The position numbers and the translations under genes were made by a program. Below the pieces are notes generated by a model that saw nothing but the letters and a program-made list of their open reading frames with translations, was not told the DNA's origin and ran no database searches. Below, piece after piece: positions 8,152 through 16,872 of a stretch of DNA of 34,627 nt. How positions within the stretch are numbered: position 1 is the first letter of the stretch; each line of letters starts with the position of its first letter. The DNA is taken from contig CAZXUI010000047.1 of NCBI GenBank assembly GCA_964643885.1, positions 1 through 34,627 on the forward strand, written 5' to 3'. The DNA comes from CAADGL01 sp964643885 (lineage in GTDB: Bacteria; Planctomycetota; Phycisphaerae; UBA1845; Fen-1342).

Positions 8152-8775
8152 TCATGCTACGACTCCTTCGAGCAGTACGCGGCCGGCCGAGAGCATGAGC
8201 TGCTGGCGCTCGGCGGCGCTGAGGGTCTCGAGCTCTCGCACGATATTCGAGACGGTGCCGAGTCCGATGACGGCCCAGGCGGCCAGCTCAGGCGATGGAG
8301 CGGCCGCGACTGCGCCGTCGCCGCGATGGGTGCTGATCATGCGCTCCAGGATGCGGGCGAAGCGTTGATACATGCGGGCCAGAGCGGCGCGGATGTGCGG
8401 GTCGTCGGTCTCGCTCAGACCGGCGAAGATGATGCGATAGTGGCTGAATTCTCCCTGGTGAATCGCCTCATGCCGCAGGACGCGCTCGGCCGGAGAAGTC
8501 GATGACCCGGCGGCGGCTTCCGTCCGGCCCCCCACTTCGCGGCCGTCCTGGAGCCCGAGCCAGACAGACTCCGAGAGGTCATAGACGTAGTCGATGGCCG
8601 CGATAAACATGGCCCGCTTGTCCGGCCAGAGGCGGTAGAGGACGTTCTCGCGCACGCCGCAGCGGCGGGCGAGCTCGGCCGTGGTCGCGCGGCGGTAGCC
8701 GAGCTGGGCGAAGGCACGCGCGATGATCGGAATCATCCGGCGGCGGCGGTCGATTGTGGCGGCAGATCGGGCCAT
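8152..8775 (-). CDS. TetR/AcrR family transcriptional regulator
   Basis: DNA-binding repressor of 207 residues. The N-terminal helix-turn-helix spans about residues 14-58: IIARAFAQLGYRRATTAELA, then CGVRENVLYRLWPDKRAMFI, which fits the TetR consensus, with RENVLYRLW in place of the usual KGTLYHHF-type recognition helix. The C-terminal ligand domain is helical with no recognised specificity. The ATG at 8775 is close to a perfect palindrome at 8793-8808, implying autorepression. The gene is followed on the same strand by the lipoprotein gene with its own copy of the site. Confidence 0.9.
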   Translation of the reverse strand: MARSAATIDRRRRMIPIIARAFAQLGYRRATTAELARRCGVRENVLYRLWPDKRAMFIAAIDYVYDLSESVWLGLQDGREVGGRTEAAAGSSTSPAERVLRHEAIHQGEFSHYRIIFAGLSETDDPHIRAALARMYQRFARILERMISTHRGDGAVAAAPSPELAAWAVIGLGTVSNIVRELETLSAAERQQLMLSAGRVLLEGVVA

Positions 8776-8792
8776 GGGCTCTCGCGGTTATG

Positions 8793-8808
8793 GTAAGTAT
8801 ATACTTAC
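8793..8808. promoter_or_regulatory. Perfect palindromic operator upstream of tetR
   Basis: GTAAGTATATACTTAC, a 16-bp perfect palindrome 17 bp before the tetR start codon. It contains TATACT on both strands, so the operator may overlap the -10 box. TetR-family regulators commonly bind palindromes in their own promoters. Confidence 0.75.
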
Positions 8809-9011
8809 ACTATGACGCAGAATGGGGCGGCAGGCAAGGCGCCCCGCCGGATTTTTCGCGGGCCAGCCCCCCTGCCCCGGCCCCTGTCGCGCCGCCCGCG
8901 ATGCGAGTAGCATCTGGGCCGTGATTCCGGGCGGCCGCGCGGCCGTCCGGCACGTATGAAGACGGTGGATTTCAAGCCACGGCGACGCTGGCCGCGGCCT
9001 CGGAGGGCCTC

Positions 9012-10424
9012 GTGGTAGTTGGCGAACTGACGGAGACGACGGACCTGCTGGTGCTCGGGGGCGGCCCGGGCGGATACGTGGCGGCGTTCAAGGCGGCGGA
9101 CCTGGGCATCCAGACCACGCTGGTTGATGCAAACCCTGTGCTGGGCGGAGTTTGCCTGCGTGAGGGGTGCATTCCGTCGAAGGCCCTGCTGCACGTGGCG
9201 CACCTGATCGAGGCGGCGGCGGAGGCCGAGAAGTTCGGCGTGACGTTCAAGAAGCCGCAGATCGACGTCGACAAGGTTCGCAGCTTCAAGCAGGGCGTGG
9301 TCGACCGGCTGTGCGGCGGGATCAACACGCTGGCCGACAAGCGGAAGATCCGCGTAATTCAGGGCAAGGGTACGTTCGAGGACTCGAAGACGGTCAAGAT
9401 CGAGGGGAACGGGGTCGCGCGGACGAAATTCAAGCACGCGATCATCGCGACCGGTTCGCGGGCCAAGCGGCTGCCGGCCTCGCTGATCCCGCCGGACTGC
9501 TGCATCGATTCGACCGCCGCGCTGGAGCTCGCGGACGTGCCGGGCAGTTTGCTGGTGATCGGCGGCGGATACATCGGCCTGGAGCTGGGACAGGTCTACG
9601 CGGCGCTGGGCAGCAAGATCACCGTGATCGAGGCGCTCGACCGCATCCTGCCCGGGGCGGATGACGATCTCGTTCGGCCGCTGGCGGCGCGGCTCAAGAA
9701 GCAGTTCGAGGCGATCTACACATCCGCGACGATCGAATCGGCCCAGCCGACCGGCCGCGGCGTGGAGGTGCGCTTCAAGCAGGGCAACGAGAAGCAGAAG
9801 CTGAGCTTCGACCGGGTGCTGGTCTCGGTCGGGCGGCAGCCCAACACGGACAACATCGGGCTTGAGAACACGAAGGTGAAGGTGAACGAGCGCGGCTTCA
9901 TCGAGGTCGACGCGAAGCGGCAGACGACGGACAAGCGCATCTACGCGATCGGCGACGTGGCGGGGGATCCGATGCTGGCGCACAAGGCGTCGCGCGAGGG
10001 GATCGTCGCGGCGGAGGCGATCGCGGGCCATCCGGCGGAGTTCGACGCGAAGGCGATTCCGGCCGTGGTCTACACGAGCCCGGAGCTGGCCTGGTGCGGG
10101 CTGACGGAGAATGAGGCGAAGGCCAAGGGCCTGGAGGTGAAGGTCGGCAAGTTCCAGTGGGGCGCGTCGGGGCGGGCGATCGCGATGGGCCGGCCGGAGG
10201 GCGTGACGAAGATCATCGCGGACGCCAAGACGCGGCGTGTGATCGGCGTGGGCATCTGCGGCGAGCACGCGGGCGATCTGATCGCCGAGGCGGTGCTGGC
10301 GATCGAGATGGGCGCAGAGGCGGACGACATCGCGATGACGATTCACCCTCATCCGGCGACGTCCGAGACGCTGATGGAAGCGGCGGAGAGTGTCTTCGGA
10401 AAGGCCATTCACATGGCCAAGTGA
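9012..10424 (+). CDS. lpdA: Dihydrolipoyl dehydrogenase (E3)
   Basis: FAD enzyme that reoxidises dihydrolipoyl groups of 2-oxoacid dehydrogenase complexes or the glycine cleavage system, producing NADH. The 470 residues include the N-terminal FAD motif VLGGGPGGYVAAFKAADLG, the redox disulfide C48LREGC53 (many relatives have CLNVGC), the NAD motif VIGGGYIGLELGQVYAALGS, the second FAD motif IYAIGDVAGDPMLAHKAS and the C-terminal HPHPATSET near residues 445-453 carrying the catalytic His/Glu pair. The GTG start is preceded by GGAGGG with a short spacer. No E1 or E2 gene lies nearby, so the complex it serves must be encoded elsewhere. A lipoprotein gene follows after 10 bp. Confidence 0.96.
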   Translation: MVVGELTETTDLLVLGGGPGGYVAAFKAADLGIQTTLVDANPVLGGVCLREGCIPSKALLHVAHLIEAAAEAEKFGVTFKKPQIDVDKVRSFKQGVVDRLCGGINTLADKRKIRVIQGKGTFEDSKTVKIEGNGVARTKFKHAIIATGSRAKRLPASLIPPDCCIDSTAALELADVPGSLLVIGGGYIGLELGQVYAALGSKITVIEALDRILPGADDDLVRPLAARLKKQFEAIYTSATIESAQPTGRGVEVRFKQGNEKQKLSFDRVLVSVGRQPNTDNIGLENTKVKVNERGFIEVDAKRQTTDKRIYAIGDVAGDPMLAHKASREGIVAAEAIAGHPAEFDAKAIPAVVYTSPELAWCGLTENEAKAKGLEVKVGKFQWGASGRAIAMGRPEGVTKIIADAKTRRVIGVGICGEHAGDLIAEAVLAIEMGAEADDIAMTIHPHPATSETLMEAAESVFGKAIHMAK

Positions 10425-10434
10425 GGCGAGCGGC

Positions 10435-12231
10435 GTGCGGCGGAGCGTTTTGCGGCGAAAGGTTCGACGGCTCGCGTGTTTGGGCGCTGCGTGCGCCGCT
10501 CTGGCGATGGGCGGCTGTCAGGCGCCGGCGACGGGAATGTCGGCGGACGCCGGCTCCGGCGGACCACAGCCGCCCGTGCTCGAGCGGCTGCGAAAGACCT
10601 ATCCGGATCTGCAATCCGGCCGGTTCGTCAGCCTCGCCAGTTTCGAATCGGCCAAGGAGGCGGAGCTGTTCCGCATCGTCGGGCTCGACGGGGATGAGGG
10701 CGGCCGGCCGCAACCGACGATCAATCTTCTGCGAAGCCGGGAAGAGACGGGCGTGGGCAGTCTGCTGGCGCGGCTGGGGGACCCGCTCGATTCGTTGTGG
10801 CTGGATGGGGCCCGCTCGCGGGAGCTTTCGCTGCCGCGGAACTGGGAGCGCTTCGCACTGCTGCTGATGAGCGCCTACGCCCCACCCGGCGGGCTCACGC
10901 TGGACTTCTCGATCCGCAGCGGGCAGACCGAGCCGCTGGCCTGGTCGCGCACGCTGCGGCTGGAGCCGGGGTGGAACCTGCTTCGCATCGATCTGGCGGA
11001 CGTGGCGGAATCGATCGATCTGCGCGACGTGCGTGGCGTATCTTGGCGCGCGGTGGATGCGTCGGCCGGCCCGGTCGACGTGCTGCTCGACGACCTGGTG
11101 CTGGCCGACAACAGCGAAACGGTGCTGGCCGGGCCGGGCGAGGGTGAGGACCCGGGCTTCGAGGTGACGCGGCGCGGGCGGCGGCTGATCGTGGCGGTGG
11201 CCGGGCGGTTCGAGCTGGCGTTTCGCGACGGGCTGATCGTTTCGTGGAAGGCGGGCGACGCGGAGAACCTCACGGTCTCGAGCGGGCTGGGCCCCTGGCC
11301 GGTGCCGCTCGATTCGGACTGGTACGCCAGCGAGCAGACGCCGCCGCCTTATGACGATCCGTCGCTGTTCGCGGAGTGGGGACAGACGGTCGCCGCCGCG
11401 CAGCGCGTCGTCTCCGCCGCGCACGATCGCGTCGTGATCGAGGGGCTGTGGCGGTTCGTCGAAAGCGCCCGGCCCGATCCGCAGGCCCGCGAAAAGGAGC
11501 GCCTCGCCTCGCACACGTGGCGCTACACGCTCTACCCGGACGGGCGCGTCTACGTGCGCGTCACGTCCGACGGCGGCGTGCTTGGCTGGCCGCGGCCGCA
11601 GGCGGGCTACGCGATCGCCCTGGCCGGCCGGCGCGGCTTTGCCCGGCCGGCGGAGCGGAGCGGCCTGGAGCCCATGCTGCTTCTGGCCCGCGACGGGCGC
11701 GAGCGAAGCGACCTGCTCTGGGTTCCGCACGTCGCGGAGGCCGCTCGCCGCGCGCGCGAGATGGCGTCGGCCGACGGGCGGCGGATCGCGGTCATCGCTG
11801 GGTCGATCCCGGCCGGCGAGGTCGTGGAGACGGCGCATTTGCTGCAATTCTGGCCGACGGACCTGGATGATCTGCCCGAGGCGCAGATGTTCGCCCGCGA
11901 CTATCGCGTGCCGGCGACGGCGCGTGTGGCCCGCGGTCGCGTGGTGAGCGATGCGGCGGGCGACCTGGATCACGACGGGTTCAACGAGAGCGTGGGCTGC
12001 TACGAGCTGGCGGCGGATGACGGGGCGCTGCGGCTGGCGTTCGACGGGGGCGGCGAGCTGCATTACGCGCCGCGGCTGCGGATCGCGGGCACGTCCGGGA
12101 AACGCTGCTGGGCCTACGTGGACGGCCGCACGGTCGCCGGGGGCGGCCGCGACGAGGCGGATAACTTCGTGCTGGAGCTTGCGGGGGTGGTGCGTGGGGA
12201 GGTCTCGATCGAGCTTCACTGCGGCGAGTGA
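10435..12231 (+). CDS. Large predicted lipoprotein of unknown function
   Basis: Protein of 598 residues. From the GTG at 10435 it starts with a basic region (RRSVLRRKVRRLA), a hydrophobic segment and the lipobox LAMGGC. The frame is open to 10390, but that start overlaps lpdA and lengthens the signal peptide. The mature part looks largely beta-rich. Around residues 90-240 (LALLLMSAYAPPGGLTLDFS, WNLLRIDLADV, DVLLDDLVLAD) it resembles the jelly-roll modules found beside glycan-active domains. A DxDxDG calcium-binding-like motif (GDLDHDGFNES) is near residue 510. No catalytic family is recognised. It follows lpdA by 10 bp and may be co-transcribed; a functional link is not evident. Confidence 0.75.
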   Translation: MRRSVLRRKVRRLACLGAACAALAMGGCQAPATGMSADAGSGGPQPPVLERLRKTYPDLQSGRFVSLASFESAKEAELFRIVGLDGDEGGRPQPTINLLRSREETGVGSLLARLGDPLDSLWLDGARSRELSLPRNWERFALLLMSAYAPPGGLTLDFSIRSGQTEPLAWSRTLRLEPGWNLLRIDLADVAESIDLRDVRGVSWRAVDASAGPVDVLLDDLVLADNSETVLAGPGEGEDPGFEVTRRGRRLIVAVAGRFELAFRDGLIVSWKAGDAENLTVSSGLGPWPVPLDSDWYASEQTPPPYDDPSLFAEWGQTVAAAQRVVSAAHDRVVIEGLWRFVESARPDPQAREKERLASHTWRYTLYPDGRVYVRVTSDGGVLGWPRPQAGYAIALAGRRGFARPAERSGLEPMLLLARDGRERSDLLWVPHVAEAARRAREMASADGRRIAVIAGSIPAGEVVETAHLLQFWPTDLDDLPEAQMFARDYRVPATARVARGRVVSDAAGDLDHDGFNESVGCYELAADDGALRLAFDGGGELHYAPRLRIAGTSGKRCWAYVDGRTVAGGGRDEADNFVLELAGVVRGEVSIELHCGE

Positions 12232-12280
12232 GGCGCGAGGCAAGTCGCGCAGGGAGCGTGGCTTGGGCGCTGCGCGCGGC

Positions 12281-12309
12281 TTGACGCGTGCGCGGGTGGA
12301 TTCTAGCAT
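12281..12309 (+). promoter_or_regulatory. Sigma-70-type promoter for mcsA-mcsB
   Basis: TTGACG (12281-12286), 17-bp spacer, TAGCAT (12304-12309). Predicted start near 12316 leaves a leader of about 30 nt before the mcsA ATG. Confidence 0.6.
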
Positions 12310-12346
12310 CCAGGTGCCCAGTCGCCCTGGTGCGGAGAGAGACTGC

Positions 12347-12838
12347 ATGCTTTGCAACCGTTGCCAGAAAGCGCAGGCGACGTACCACATTACGGACATC
12401 GACCCATCCGGCGAGAAGTTCGAGCGGCACCTGTGCGACCGGTGCGCGATCGAGGAGGGTGTGCAGCCGGCGGACAAGCCGGCGACCGCGGTGGAGGTGC
12501 TCGACAAGTTCGTGCTCGGGGGCAAGACCGCCGGTGCGCTTCAGAATCTGGTCTGCGAGAACTGCGGCACGAGCTACATCGAGTTTCGCAACCAGGGTCT
12601 GTTGGGCTGTCCGCAGGACTACGACACGTTCAAGGACGTGCTCGGGCCGCTGGTGGAGCGGGCGCACGACGGCGGGACGCATCACGTCGGCAAGACGCCG
12701 CGGTCGATGGGCGTCGAGCGGACGACGGAGCAGGACATCCGCCGCCTCAAGCGGATGCTCGACGAGGCGGTCTCGGCGGAGGATTACGAGCGGGCGGCGA
12801 CGCTTCGCGACAAGCTGCGTGAGGCGGAAGAGCAATGA
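12347..12838 (+). CDS. mcsA: McsA-like zinc-binding activator of protein arginine kinase
   Basis: In Gram-positive bacteria McsA binds and activates McsB in the arginine-phosphorylation quality-control system. The 163-residue protein has CxxC pairs at C3/C6, C30/C33 and C70/C73 and a single C88 where the family usually has a fourth CxxC (here GCPQDY), so one zinc site looks incomplete. A UVR (UvrB/UvrC) motif occupies about residues 127-162 (EQDIRRLKRMLDEAVSAEDY). ATG 12347 is preceded by GGAGAGAG. The stop overlaps the mcsB start as ATGA, implying translational coupling. No ctsR or clpC is adjacent. Confidence 0.88.
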   Translation: MLCNRCQKAQATYHITDIDPSGEKFERHLCDRCAIEEGVQPADKPATAVEVLDKFVLGGKTAGALQNLVCENCGTSYIEFRNQGLLGCPQDYDTFKDVLGPLVERAHDGGTHHVGKTPRSMGVERTTEQDIRRLKRMLDEAVSAEDYERAATLRDKLREAEEQ

Positions 12839-13902
12839 GCGGCAACCCCACGGAATCTCTGGCGCGGCGTGCGGGCGAGTGGCTGCGCGGCGTGGGGCCG
12901 ATGCACGAGATCGTGATCTCCACGCGCATCCGGCTGGCGCGAAACATCCGCGGATTCCACTTTCTGAGCCGGGCCGATGCGGACATGCGCACGGAGATCG
13001 CCGAGACGATCGCCGCGGCGATCCGCAAGGCGCCGCTGCTGGCGTCCTTCGTGCATATCGAGCTGGCGGGGCTGGACGAGCTCGACCGCCGGCTGCTGGT
13101 CGAGCGGCAACTGATCAGCCGCCAGCACGCGGAGGGAACGGGCGATCGCCGGGTCGTCTTCGGCCCGGCGGAGGATGCGTCGCTGATGCTCAACGAGGAG
13201 GATCATCTGCGGCTTCAGGTGATGCGCAGCGGCTTGCAGCTCGAGCAGGCGTGGCAGCAGATCGACGCGATCGACGACGCGATCGAGGAGCACGTCGACT
13301 ACGCCTTCCACGCGCAATACGGTTATCTGACGGCCTGCCCGACGAACGTCGGCACCGGCGTGCGCGTGTCGGTGATGCTGCATCTGCCGGCGCTGCGGAT
13401 GACCAGCGAGCTGGAGAAGGTGGTGCACGCGGCCCGGGACATGAAGCTGGCGATCCGCGGGCTGTATGGCGAGGGGACCGAGGCGCTGGGGGATTTCTTT
13501 CAGATCTCGAACCAGATCACGCTGGGGCGCTCCGAGATGGAGATCATCGACGATTTTCGCAAGCACGTGATCCCGCGGATCGTCGAGTTCGAGCAGTCGG
13601 CGCGGGCGGCGCTGCTCAAGAACCGGCTGCGGGCGCTGGATGACAAGATTTTCCGTGCGATGGGGCTGCTGCGCAGTGCGCGTCTGATCAGCTCGAACGA
13701 GGCGCTTCAGTGCCTGTCGCACGTGCGGATGGGGCTGCACGTGGGGCGGCTGCGGTCGGTGGATTTGCAGACGGTCAACGAGCTGTTTCTGCAGACGCAG
13801 CCGGCGCACCTTCAGAAGCTTCAGGGGGAACGGCTGTCGGGTGAGCAGCGCAGCATCGCGCGGGCGGACCTGATCCGCAGCCGGCTGAGCAACAACAACT
13901 GA
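12835..13902 (+). CDS. mcsB: Protein arginine kinase McsB (ATP:guanido phosphotransferase family)
   Basis: Phosphorylates arginine residues of client proteins, marking them for ClpCP in Firmicutes. The 355-residue protein has the guanido-kinase phosphagen core: VISTRIRLARNIRGFHF at about residues 24-40 (ATP-binding arginines), LTACPTNVGTGVRVSVMLHL near 164-183 with the active-site Cys region, and GDFFQISNQITLGRSE near 220-235. The length is standard. The start overlaps the mcsA stop by 4 bp. In planctomycetes the targets are little known, so degradation tagging is inference. Confidence 0.93.
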   Translation: MSGNPTESLARRAGEWLRGVGPMHEIVISTRIRLARNIRGFHFLSRADADMRTEIAETIAAAIRKAPLLASFVHIELAGLDELDRRLLVERQLISRQHAEGTGDRRVVFGPAEDASLMLNEEDHLRLQVMRSGLQLEQAWQQIDAIDDAIEEHVDYAFHAQYGYLTACPTNVGTGVRVSVMLHLPALRMTSELEKVVHAARDMKLAIRGLYGEGTEALGDFFQISNQITLGRSEMEIIDDFRKHVIPRIVEFEQSARAALLKNRLRALDDKIFRAMGLLRSARLISSNEALQCLSHVRMGLHVGRLRSVDLQTVNELFLQTQPAHLQKLQGERLSGEQRSIARADLIRSRLSNNN

Positions 13903-13935
13903 CATTAGGCGAAACGCCGCGATCGTTGGGGAGCG

Positions 13936-13950
13936 CGGGCGAGACGCCCG
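13936..13950. repeat. CGGGCG-AGA-CGCCCG hairpin
   Basis: Six-bp perfect stem with AGA loop between the convergent mcsB and membrane-protein genes. It is related to the hairpins at 19337-19353, 19369-19383 and 25689-25703, all also between convergent genes. Confidence 0.65.
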
Positions 13951-13952
13951 GA

Positions 13953-14594
13953 TCAGGCGGGCGGGACGGCCCCGTCACGAGCGGGCGCGCCCGGCGTCCA
14001 CACGCGCAGCTCGCTGATCTCCACACTGGCGGACAGTTCCTTCAGATCGCCCACCACGCGCCGCGTGATCCGCCGCGTCTCGCCCGGCAGCAGCGCCCCC
14101 GGCCAGCCCGAGCTCGGGCGGCCGCAGACCACCCAGCTCACGTCCTCCAGCGCCAACGGCGTGGCCGCGTACGCGACGAAGTCAGCCTGCGGCACGGCAT
14201 CCTCATCTTCCAGCACGACCCGCACGGCCAGCAGCGATACGGCCTGCTCGCCCTCGTTGCGAACCTCGATCACCGCCCGCCCGCTCTCCGGCGCGCCGCG
14301 CTGCTCCGCCAGCCGGACGGTGATCTTGAGCTGATCGCGGTAGCCCGGATCGCGGCGGTCGTTCAGCGCCTCCGAGATGACCGGCGGCATGGACTCCTGC
14401 CACTCGGGCAGGTTCTCCAGGATGCTGTCGCCGGCGGCCAGCAACCGGCCCACGTTCTTATCCACCACGTGCACGGCGTACAGGGCGACGCCGCCGGCAC
14501 AGACGACGCCGGTCGTCAGCAGGCCGAAAAAGCCGTAGGCGAGCGCGCTGAAGAATCCGCCTTTTCGAACGACGACGGCGGGCATGGCGTTCAT
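13953..14594 (-). CDS. Single-pass membrane protein of unknown function
   Basis: Protein of 213 residues from ATG 14594, chosen for the perfect GGAGGT ribosome-binding site (complement of 14602-14607, 7-nt spacer); the frame upstream is open to 14759 but has no such site. One transmembrane helix spans about residues 18-40 (YGFFGLLTTGVVCAGGVALY). The remainder looks like a beta-rich domain: ITVRLAEQRGAPESGRAVIE and SLLAVRVVLEDED, ending with a segment on boundary arginines (PGETRRITRRVVGDL). Family unknown. Probably anchored with the C-terminal domain outside the cytoplasm. Confidence 0.7.
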   Translation of the reverse strand: MNAMPAVVVRKGGFFSALAYGFFGLLTTGVVCAGGVALYAVHVVDKNVGRLLAAGDSILENLPEWQESMPPVISEALNDRRDPGYRDQLKITVRLAEQRGAPESGRAVIEVRNEGEQAVSLLAVRVVLEDEDAVPQADFVAYAATPLALEDVSWVVCGRPSSGWPGALLPGETRRITRRVVGDLKELSASVEISELRVWTPGAPARDGAVPPA

Positions 14595-14889
14595 CGCAAG
14601 TACCTCCAACTGGGGGAGCCGCGGCGTGACTTGTCGAGCCGGCCGCGCGGTCTCCGCAGTGGATTTCTCCACGCCGGGCGGATTATTTGGCGGCCGGGCG
14701 GACCGGGCGTCACTCAAGTTCGCGCGGCGCGGCTTGCCGGGATGGGTAAAATGACTCAAGGCCGGCCAGCGCGGTTCGGGAGCGATGCGGCCGGAGCATG
14801 ACGGCTTTTACGGCGAAGCGGGGACGGTGCGGCCGAATCGGCCGCGGGCGGGCGATCCGGCCGACAGCCCTGGGGAGGGAGTTGCGGGG

Positions 14890-15798
14890 ATGGGTCTTCT
14901 GCGGCGCTCTGCGCTTCTTATAAGTCTTTTACTAGCATCAGGTTGTGCACCGACGCCGGGCGAGCTTCCGGCCCGCGACGAGGTCTACAAGACCCTCGCG
15001 GAGATCATTTTCAACCCGTATCAGACCTGTGAGGACCTGCGAACGGCTTTCGGGCTGGAGTACCTTGAGCCGGTCGATAACCCGGGCGAGGCCGGGCTGC
15101 GGTTCGAAGAGCACTGGATCGCCGCCGAGGACGATAACCTCCTTCACGTCTGGTACTTACCGTCGCGGCTGAAGCGCGGGACGGTGCTCCTGTGCAACGG
15201 GGCGGCCGGGGATGTGTCGTGCTATCTGTTCGTCGCGCGGCTGCTGGTGAACCAGGGCTGGTCGGTGGTGATGTACGACTACCGGGGCTTCGGCCTGAGC
15301 ACGGGCACGCCGGACCTGGAGTGGCTGGTGCCCGACGCCGCGACGGTAGCGGAATGGGCGACCGCCAGGGTGGGTCAGCCGGCGATCACCGTGATGGGGA
15401 TTTCGCTGGGGACGATCCCGGCTGTGGGCCTGGGCGTCAGCCGACCGGAGCTAGTGAACGGCGTCGTCCTGGATTCGCCGGTGGCGCTGGGAGCGGAGAT
15501 TCAGCGGTTCGGCATGCTCCTGGGCGACCTGGGCCCGTACGTGCTGGCGCTGCTCGATCCGCTGCTCGTGTCGGAGTCGGTGATTCACGACCTGACGCGG
15601 CCGCTGCTGGTTTTTCTGAGCGAGCGGGATTTCGTGACGCCGGCGACGACGGTGTCGCTGGTGTATGACCGGGCGCCGGAGCCGAAGGAGCTGGTCGTGC
15701 TCGAGGGGCTCCAGCACGCGGAGGGACCATACCACGAGACGGCGCGATACATGTTTCATCTGGATACGTTTCTGGCGGAGGTATGGGGGACGAAGTGA
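14890..15798 (+). CDS. Alpha/beta-hydrolase lipoprotein
   Basis: Exported serine hydrolase of 302 residues with a lipoprotein signal (MGLLRRSALLISLLLASGC). The catalytic triad fits Ser172 in GISLG, Asp247 in SERDFVTP and His276 in GLQHAEG. The oxyanion-side motif LLCNGAAGDVSCY and the YDYRGFGLSTG strand are typical of this fold. The substrate cannot be told from the sequence; carboxylesterase or thioesterase activity is possible. ATG 14890 is chosen over the upstream open frame (to 14785) because it gives a clean signal peptide and has purine-rich GGGAGGGAG before it. Confidence 0.88.
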   Translation: MGLLRRSALLISLLLASGCAPTPGELPARDEVYKTLAEIIFNPYQTCEDLRTAFGLEYLEPVDNPGEAGLRFEEHWIAAEDDNLLHVWYLPSRLKRGTVLLCNGAAGDVSCYLFVARLLVNQGWSVVMYDYRGFGLSTGTPDLEWLVPDAATVAEWATARVGQPAITVMGISLGTIPAVGLGVSRPELVNGVVLDSPVALGAEIQRFGMLLGDLGPYVLALLDPLLVSESVIHDLTRPLLVFLSERDFVTPATTVSLVYDRAPEPKELVVLEGLQHAEGPYHETARYMFHLDTFLAEVWGTK

Positions 15799-15831
15799 TT
15801 GTGAACGAGGCCAGCCGGCCGCGGTTGATTC

Positions 15832-15878
15832 GAGCCGCGATCGTCCTTGTGCTCAGAGCCGCGACCGTAAGCGGGCGG
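15832..15878 (+). repeat. GCGACCGT repeat, two tandem 24-bp units
   Basis: GAGCCGCGATCGTC at 15832 and GAGCCGCGACCGTAAG at 15856 begin successive 24-bp units. The inter-unit sequence (TGTGCTCA) is the same as in the copy at 31806-31845. Confidence 0.8.
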
Positions 15879-15900
15879 GTTCTGAAACGACTTCCGCGCA

Positions 15901-15927
15901 GGCCCCGGACATGCCGTGTCCGGGGCC
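15901..15927. terminator. Strong hairpin between convergent genes
   Basis: GGCCCCGGACA (15901-15911) pairs perfectly with TGTCCGGGGCC (15917-15927) around TGCCG. There is no T tract, so it may be an RNA-stabilising or bidirectional transcription-limiting hairpin rather than a classic terminator. Confidence 0.45.
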
Positions 15928-16005
15928 CGCGCGCCGAAGCGCACACACCTGAGGATGTGAACGAGCGATTGTCATAGGTGGATGTCGGTTGGCGCTTGCG
16001 CGGGA

Positions 16006-16050
16006 GGCGCGCCACCCCCAGCCCGCTCCCTTACGGTCGCGGCTCGGTGC
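16006..16050 (-). repeat. GCGACCGT repeat, inverted copy
   Basis: Reads GCCACCCCCAGCCCGCTCCC then TTACGGTCGCGGCTCGGTGC on the plus strand, the intact form of the repeat interrupted at 25448-25579. Similarity to the 31.8-kb copy continues about 45 bp to the left, through a GCGCTTGCGCGG-type segment. Confidence 0.85.
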
Positions 16051-16107
16051 AGAACAGCGGGCGGGGCGGCCGCGCTCCGCGGGTTGTGGGGTTCTTGACC
16101 GGCTGCA

Positions 16108-16872
16108 CTAGAGAAGGAGCCGCGCGGCCGCACCGAGCAACGAGATGCTGCCGAGCGCCACACCCACGATGGCGATCGTCTGCACGCCGCCGCTGTGAAG
16201 CGCGGTGAGAATGCTTCTCAGACCGAACGCGACGGCCAGCACCGCCGGCAGCCAGAGAAAGAACGTCGGCAGCGAGATCACCCCGAGAATCAGCGACGCC
16301 GAGGCCCAGTTGTCGCGCTCGATCTTGGCCGCCGTGGCCGCGCCCTCGAGCGTGAACGGTGCCCCGCAGCGCACGCACGCATCCGCCTCGATCGGGCTGC
16401 GCGCCTGGCAGCGCGGGCATTCGATCTGCATCTCGCCGTCGACGCCGCGATGGAGGATCGGCGCCTGATGGCCGCTGGCCGCGTACGCGTGCAGCGGCGC
16501 CCGCTCGTCCGTTTCGGTCTCGAACGAGGAGATCGGATCGGGCTCGCCGGTGTCGGGGTTCACATAGGGCACGCTGAACACGGCCGCGCAGGTCGGACAC
16601 GTCCCGCGCGAGCCGGACATGCCCGTGTGGGCCTCGAGCACGCAGCCGCAGCGCGGACAGGTGAAATTGAAGCGGCGGCGCGGGCTGCGGGACGGTTCCT
16701 GGGCGGTGACCGGCCGGCCGTCGGGCGGCGGCGGCGGCACGCGCAGGACACTGGCGCAGTGCGGACACTGCACCTCGCGGCCGATCCACTCGCTGCGGGC
16801 GAGCATCGGCCGGTCGCAGCGCAGGCAGATCAGCTTGAAGCGGGTCGGCGGCGGTTGCTCGGTTCGGCTCAT
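16108..16872 (-). CDS. Zinc-ribbon membrane protein
   Basis: Protein of 254 residues with three CxxC-CxxC zinc-ribbon-like modules: C16/C19 with C36/C39, C72/C75 with C92/C95, and C152/C155 with C166/C169. The first two have the ICLRC-x16-CPHC and FTCPRC-x16-CPTC form seen in many planctomycete proteins. Two hydrophobic helices follow near residues 190-215 and 228-250 (DUF4190-like arrangement). The start is ATG 16872; the frame is open far upstream only because it runs antisense to the next gene. Function unknown; ribbon-plus-membrane proteins are often sensors or adaptors, which is inference. Confidence 0.8.
   Translation of the reverse strand: MSRTEQPPPTRFKLICLRCDRPMLARSEWIGREVQCPHCASVLRVPPPPPDGRPVTAQEPSRSPRRRFNFTCPRCGCVLEAHTGMSGSRGTCPTCAAVFSVPYVNPDTGEPDPISSFETETDERAPLHAYAASGHQAPILHRGVDGEMQIECPRCQARSPIEADACVRCGAPFTLEGAATAAKIERDNWASASLILGVISLPTFFLWLPAVLAVAFGLRSILTALHSGGVQTIAIVGVALGSISLLGAAARLLL

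Larger units (their letters stand above)
15799..16107. other. Convergent intergenic region filled with repeats
   Basis: No credible coding region. It holds two tandem GAGCCGCGA units of the GCGACCGT repeat (15832-15878), a strong hairpin (15901-15927) and an inverted copy of the same repeat family (16006-16050). Confidence 0.7.
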
